Below are positions 62,512 through 64,000 of a stretch of DNA of 64,000 bases, in pieces (within the stretch, counting starts at the first letter, position 1; each line of letters starts with the position of its first letter). Both the position numbers and the translations under genes were made by a program. The DNA is from Acidobacteria bacterium Ga0077551. GTDB lineage: Bacteria; Pseudomonadota; Alphaproteobacteria; Caulobacterales; Hyphomonadaceae. The notes below the pieces were generated by a model. The model saw only the letters and a program-made list of their open reading frames with translations. It made no database searches and was not told the DNA's origin. The stretch is taken from positions 124,001 to 188,000 of the forward strand of contig LNFC01000022.1 of assembly GCA_001464545.1 (NCBI GenBank), given 5' to 3'.

Positions 62512-63603
62512 ATGAGCCTCGCCGACCGGTTCGCGGATTGGCGTAACCGCTTGATTGCAAATCAGGATTTCCAGTCCTGGGCGGTCCGCAACCCGTTCAC
62601 GCGCGGCGTTGCCCGCCAGAAAACCAAAGCCACGTTCGATCTCGTCGCGGGCTTTGTCTATTCGCAGGTCCTCTCGGCCACGGTCGAAAGCGGCCTGCTC
62701 GAAGCGGTCCACGCATCGCCCGTCACCGCAGCAGACTTCGCCGCCCGGTCCGGCCTGCCGGAAGACGGCGCCCTGCGCCTGCTGCGCGCCGCCGCCGCAC
62801 TGGACCTGCTCCGGGTGCGCGCCGATGGCCGCTTCTCCCTCGGCGAAGCGGGCGCCGCGCTGCTCGGCAATCCCGCCGTCTTCGCCATGATCCGCCACCA
62901 CAAGGCCTTCTACCGCGACATCGCCGATCCGCTCGCCCTGCTGCGCGCCCGCACACCGGAGACGGAGCTGTCGCGCTTCTGGGCCTACACCGCCTCCGCC
63001 AGCGATACGGACGCCGCCGCTTATTCGGCCCTGATGGCCGAGACCCAGGCGCTGATCGCGCAGAACGTACTCGCCGCCTATGACTTCCGCCGCCACCTCA
63101 CCGTCATGGACGTCGGCGGCGGCCTCGGCGCCTTTCTCACTGCCGTCGGTACCGCGCATGACAGTCTGAACCTCGTGCTGGTCGACCTGCCACCGGTGGT
63201 CAAACTCGCCGAAGCGAAGCTCTCCGCCACGCCGCTTTGGCCGCGTTTCCGGATCGAGCCGCGCGACATGCTCAACGATCCCCTGCCGCAGGGCGCCGAC
63301 CTGATCACCCTTGTCCGCGTGGTCCATGACCATGATGACGGCCCCGTCCGCCAGCTGCTTGCCTCGGCCCGAAAAGCTCTCGCGCCGGGCGGCAAACTGC
63401 TGATCGCGGAGCCGATGGCGGGCATTCCGGGCGCTGAAGCGATGGCGGATGCCTATTTCGGCTTTTACCTCTGGGCGATGGGGCGCGGGGTGCCCCGAAG
63501 GCCGGCAGACCTGCAGAAACTGCTGCAGGACGCGGGATTCCGGCACATCCGCCAGCTGAAGACCGCACAGCCCCTGCTCGTGAGCGCAATCATCGCGAGC
63601 TGA
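62512..63603 (+). CDS. crtF: Hydroxyneurosporene O-methyltransferase CrtF
   Basis: SAM-dependent O-methyltransferase that methylates the 1-hydroxyl of acyclic carotenoids. The 363-residue protein has an N-terminal dimerisation domain (KATFDLVAGFVYSQVLSATVE, in outline) and the plant-type OMT fold with LTVMDVGGGLGAFLTAVG for SAM binding, RDMLNDPLPQGADLITLVRVVHDHDD (in outline) with the catalytic His area, and LLIAEPMAGIPGAEA. A GGGGAGGG site precedes the ATG, 33 bases after crtE. Confidence 0.94.
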   Translation: MSLADRFADWRNRLIANQDFQSWAVRNPFTRGVARQKTKATFDLVAGFVYSQVLSATVESGLLEAVHASPVTAADFAARSGLPEDGALRLLRAAAALDLLRVRADGRFSLGEAGAALLGNPAVFAMIRHHKAFYRDIADPLALLRARTPETELSRFWAYTASASDTDAAAYSALMAETQALIAQNVLAAYDFRRHLTVMDVGGGLGAFLTAVGTAHDSLNLVLVDLPPVVKLAEAKLSATPLWPRFRIEPRDMLNDPLPQGADLITLVRVVHDHDDGPVRQLLASARKALAPGGKLLIAEPMAGIPGAEAMADAYFGFYLWAMGRGVPRRPADLQKLLQDAGFRHIRQLKTAQPLLVSAIIAS

Positions 63604-63638
63604 CGATTCCGGCGAATGCCCGTATTTCGGGCATTTAT

Positions 63639-63682
63639 CGTAAATCCACATTGACACATTCAACTGTCAAACTAAGGTGACA
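63639..63682 (+). promoter_or_regulatory. bchC promoter with tandem PpsR-type sites
   Basis: TGTC-AAACTAAGGT-GACA (63665-63682) is a perfect PpsR/CrtJ palindrome. Eight bases upstream, CGTA-AATCCACATT-GACA (63639-63656) is a degenerate partner. A promoter TTGACA-N16-TAAGGT overlaps both, and the core TAAGRTGACAT is shared with the crtE promoter. The downstream site also covers the AAGG ribosome-binding site of bchC. Confidence 0.75.
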
Positions 63683-63685
63683 TGT

Positions 63686-64000
63686 ATGAAAACGGGCGTC
63701 ATCGAGTCGCAGGGGGCACACCCCGGCCTGCCCAAAAGGGCCCATCGCGCTCCTGCGCGCGAGGAACTCGAACTGCGCGCCTCCGCCGTCCTGTTTGACG
63801 GCGCCCGCTCCGCCACCGTCGGCTCGCTCGCCCTGACTGCTCCGCAGGCGGACGATGTCATCGTCGATGTCCTCTGGTCCGGCATCAGCACCGGTACCGA
63901 GCGCCTGATGTGGTCCGGCGAGATGCCGTCCTTCCCCGGCATGGGCTATCCGCTGGTGCCCGGTTATGAAGCTGTGGGCCGCATCATCCAGTCAGACGCC
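63686..64000 (+). CDS. bchC: 3-hydroxyethyl bacteriochlorophyllide a dehydrogenase (3' truncated)
   Basis: The first 105 residues of a zinc-type alcohol dehydrogenase-like enzyme that oxidises the 3-hydroxyethyl group to acetyl late in bacteriochlorophyll a synthesis. The diagnostic segment is VLWSGISTGTERLMWSGEMPSFPGMGYPLVPGYEAVGRI, given in outline. The N-terminus is longer than in many BchC proteins because of about 20 residues rich in Arg, Pro and Ala (AHPGLPKRAHRAPARE). The gene runs off the window end; bchX, Y, Z and puf genes would be expected beyond. Confidence 0.93.
   Translation, partial: MKTGVIESQGAHPGLPKRAHRAPAREELELRASAVLFDGARSATVGSLALTAPQADDVIVDVLWSGISTGTERLMWSGEMPSFPGMGYPLVPGYEAVGRIIQSDA

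Noticed and set aside
61504..63663. 719-residue open frame antisense to crtE and crtF
   Set aside because: Both plus-strand genes carry diagnostic motifs; the antisense frame has none.

Overview
The window is GC-rich DNA from an alphaproteobacterium whose chromosome carries a photosynthesis gene cluster. Aerobic tetrapyrrole chemistry (oxygen-dependent HemF), an alphaproteobacterial cysG-DUF2849-cysI-DUF934-cysH block, a TipN-like polarity protein candidate and bch/crt genes of the spirilloxanthin type together suggest an aerobic anoxygenic phototroph, plausibly Caulobacterales/Hyphomonadaceae. That placement is inference; no rRNA gene is present. No tRNA, rRNA, CRISPR array, insertion sequence or prophage was recognised.

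Layout. 1-5.4 kb: end of the TCA block sucD-sucA-sucB. 5.4-12.2 kb: secreted protein, methyltransferase behind a perfect palindrome, YghU-type GST, chorismate mutase-like protein, Hpt protein, TipN-like coiled-coil protein, then a non-coding stretch with a palindromic repeat. 12.2-18.5 kb: LysR regulator divergent from an assimilatory sulfate reduction operon that contains an extra GST gene. 18.5-26.2 kb: SpoU methyltransferase, RcnB-like ORF, rpoH, zapE, rhomboid, response regulator, acyltransferase, GNAT, AmpG-like MFS. 26.2-33.4 kb: overlapping minus-strand operon moxR - lipoprotein - DUF58 - BatA/DUF4159 - vWA-like membrane protein. 33.4-38.6 kb: DUF1285, CoA-type Nudix, OmpW, DUF6111, CCA transferase, TspO and an AbrB/Doc toxin-antitoxin pair. 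38.7-42.8 kb: hemF and the cytochrome bc1 operon (petABC). 42.8-47.6 kb: mtnP, two hypothetical proteins, a voltage-gated cation channel, TerB-DnaJ protein, small membrane protein. 47.7-64 kb: idi, a lipoprotein cytochrome c, then bchI-bchD-bchO-crtI, crtD, a multipass membrane protein, a cytochrome P450, an ATP-grasp ligase, crtB, a 49-residue ORF, crtC, crtE, crtF and the start of bchC.

How it works together. idi, crtE, crtB, crtI, crtC, crtD and crtF supply an acyclic spirilloxanthin-type pathway. bchI/bchD/bchO and bchC belong to bacteriochlorophyll synthesis, with hemF and tspO nearby on the tetrapyrrole side. The bc1 complex and the lipoprotein cytochrome c are plausible partners of cyclic electron flow. 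Upstream of bchI, bchC, crtE/crtC and crtB/ATP-grasp I see 18-bp motifs fitting the PpsR/CrtJ consensus TGTC-N10-GACA, arranged as tandem sites with 8-bp spacing.

The most unusual part is 54.3-59.2 kb. Between crtI and crtB, which are often neighbours, sit a multipass membrane protein coupled to crtD, a soluble P450 and an ATP-grasp ligase preceded by a PpsR-like operator. This looks like an undescribed carotenoid-tailoring module. One testable model is oxidation by the P450 followed by ATP-dependent ligation.
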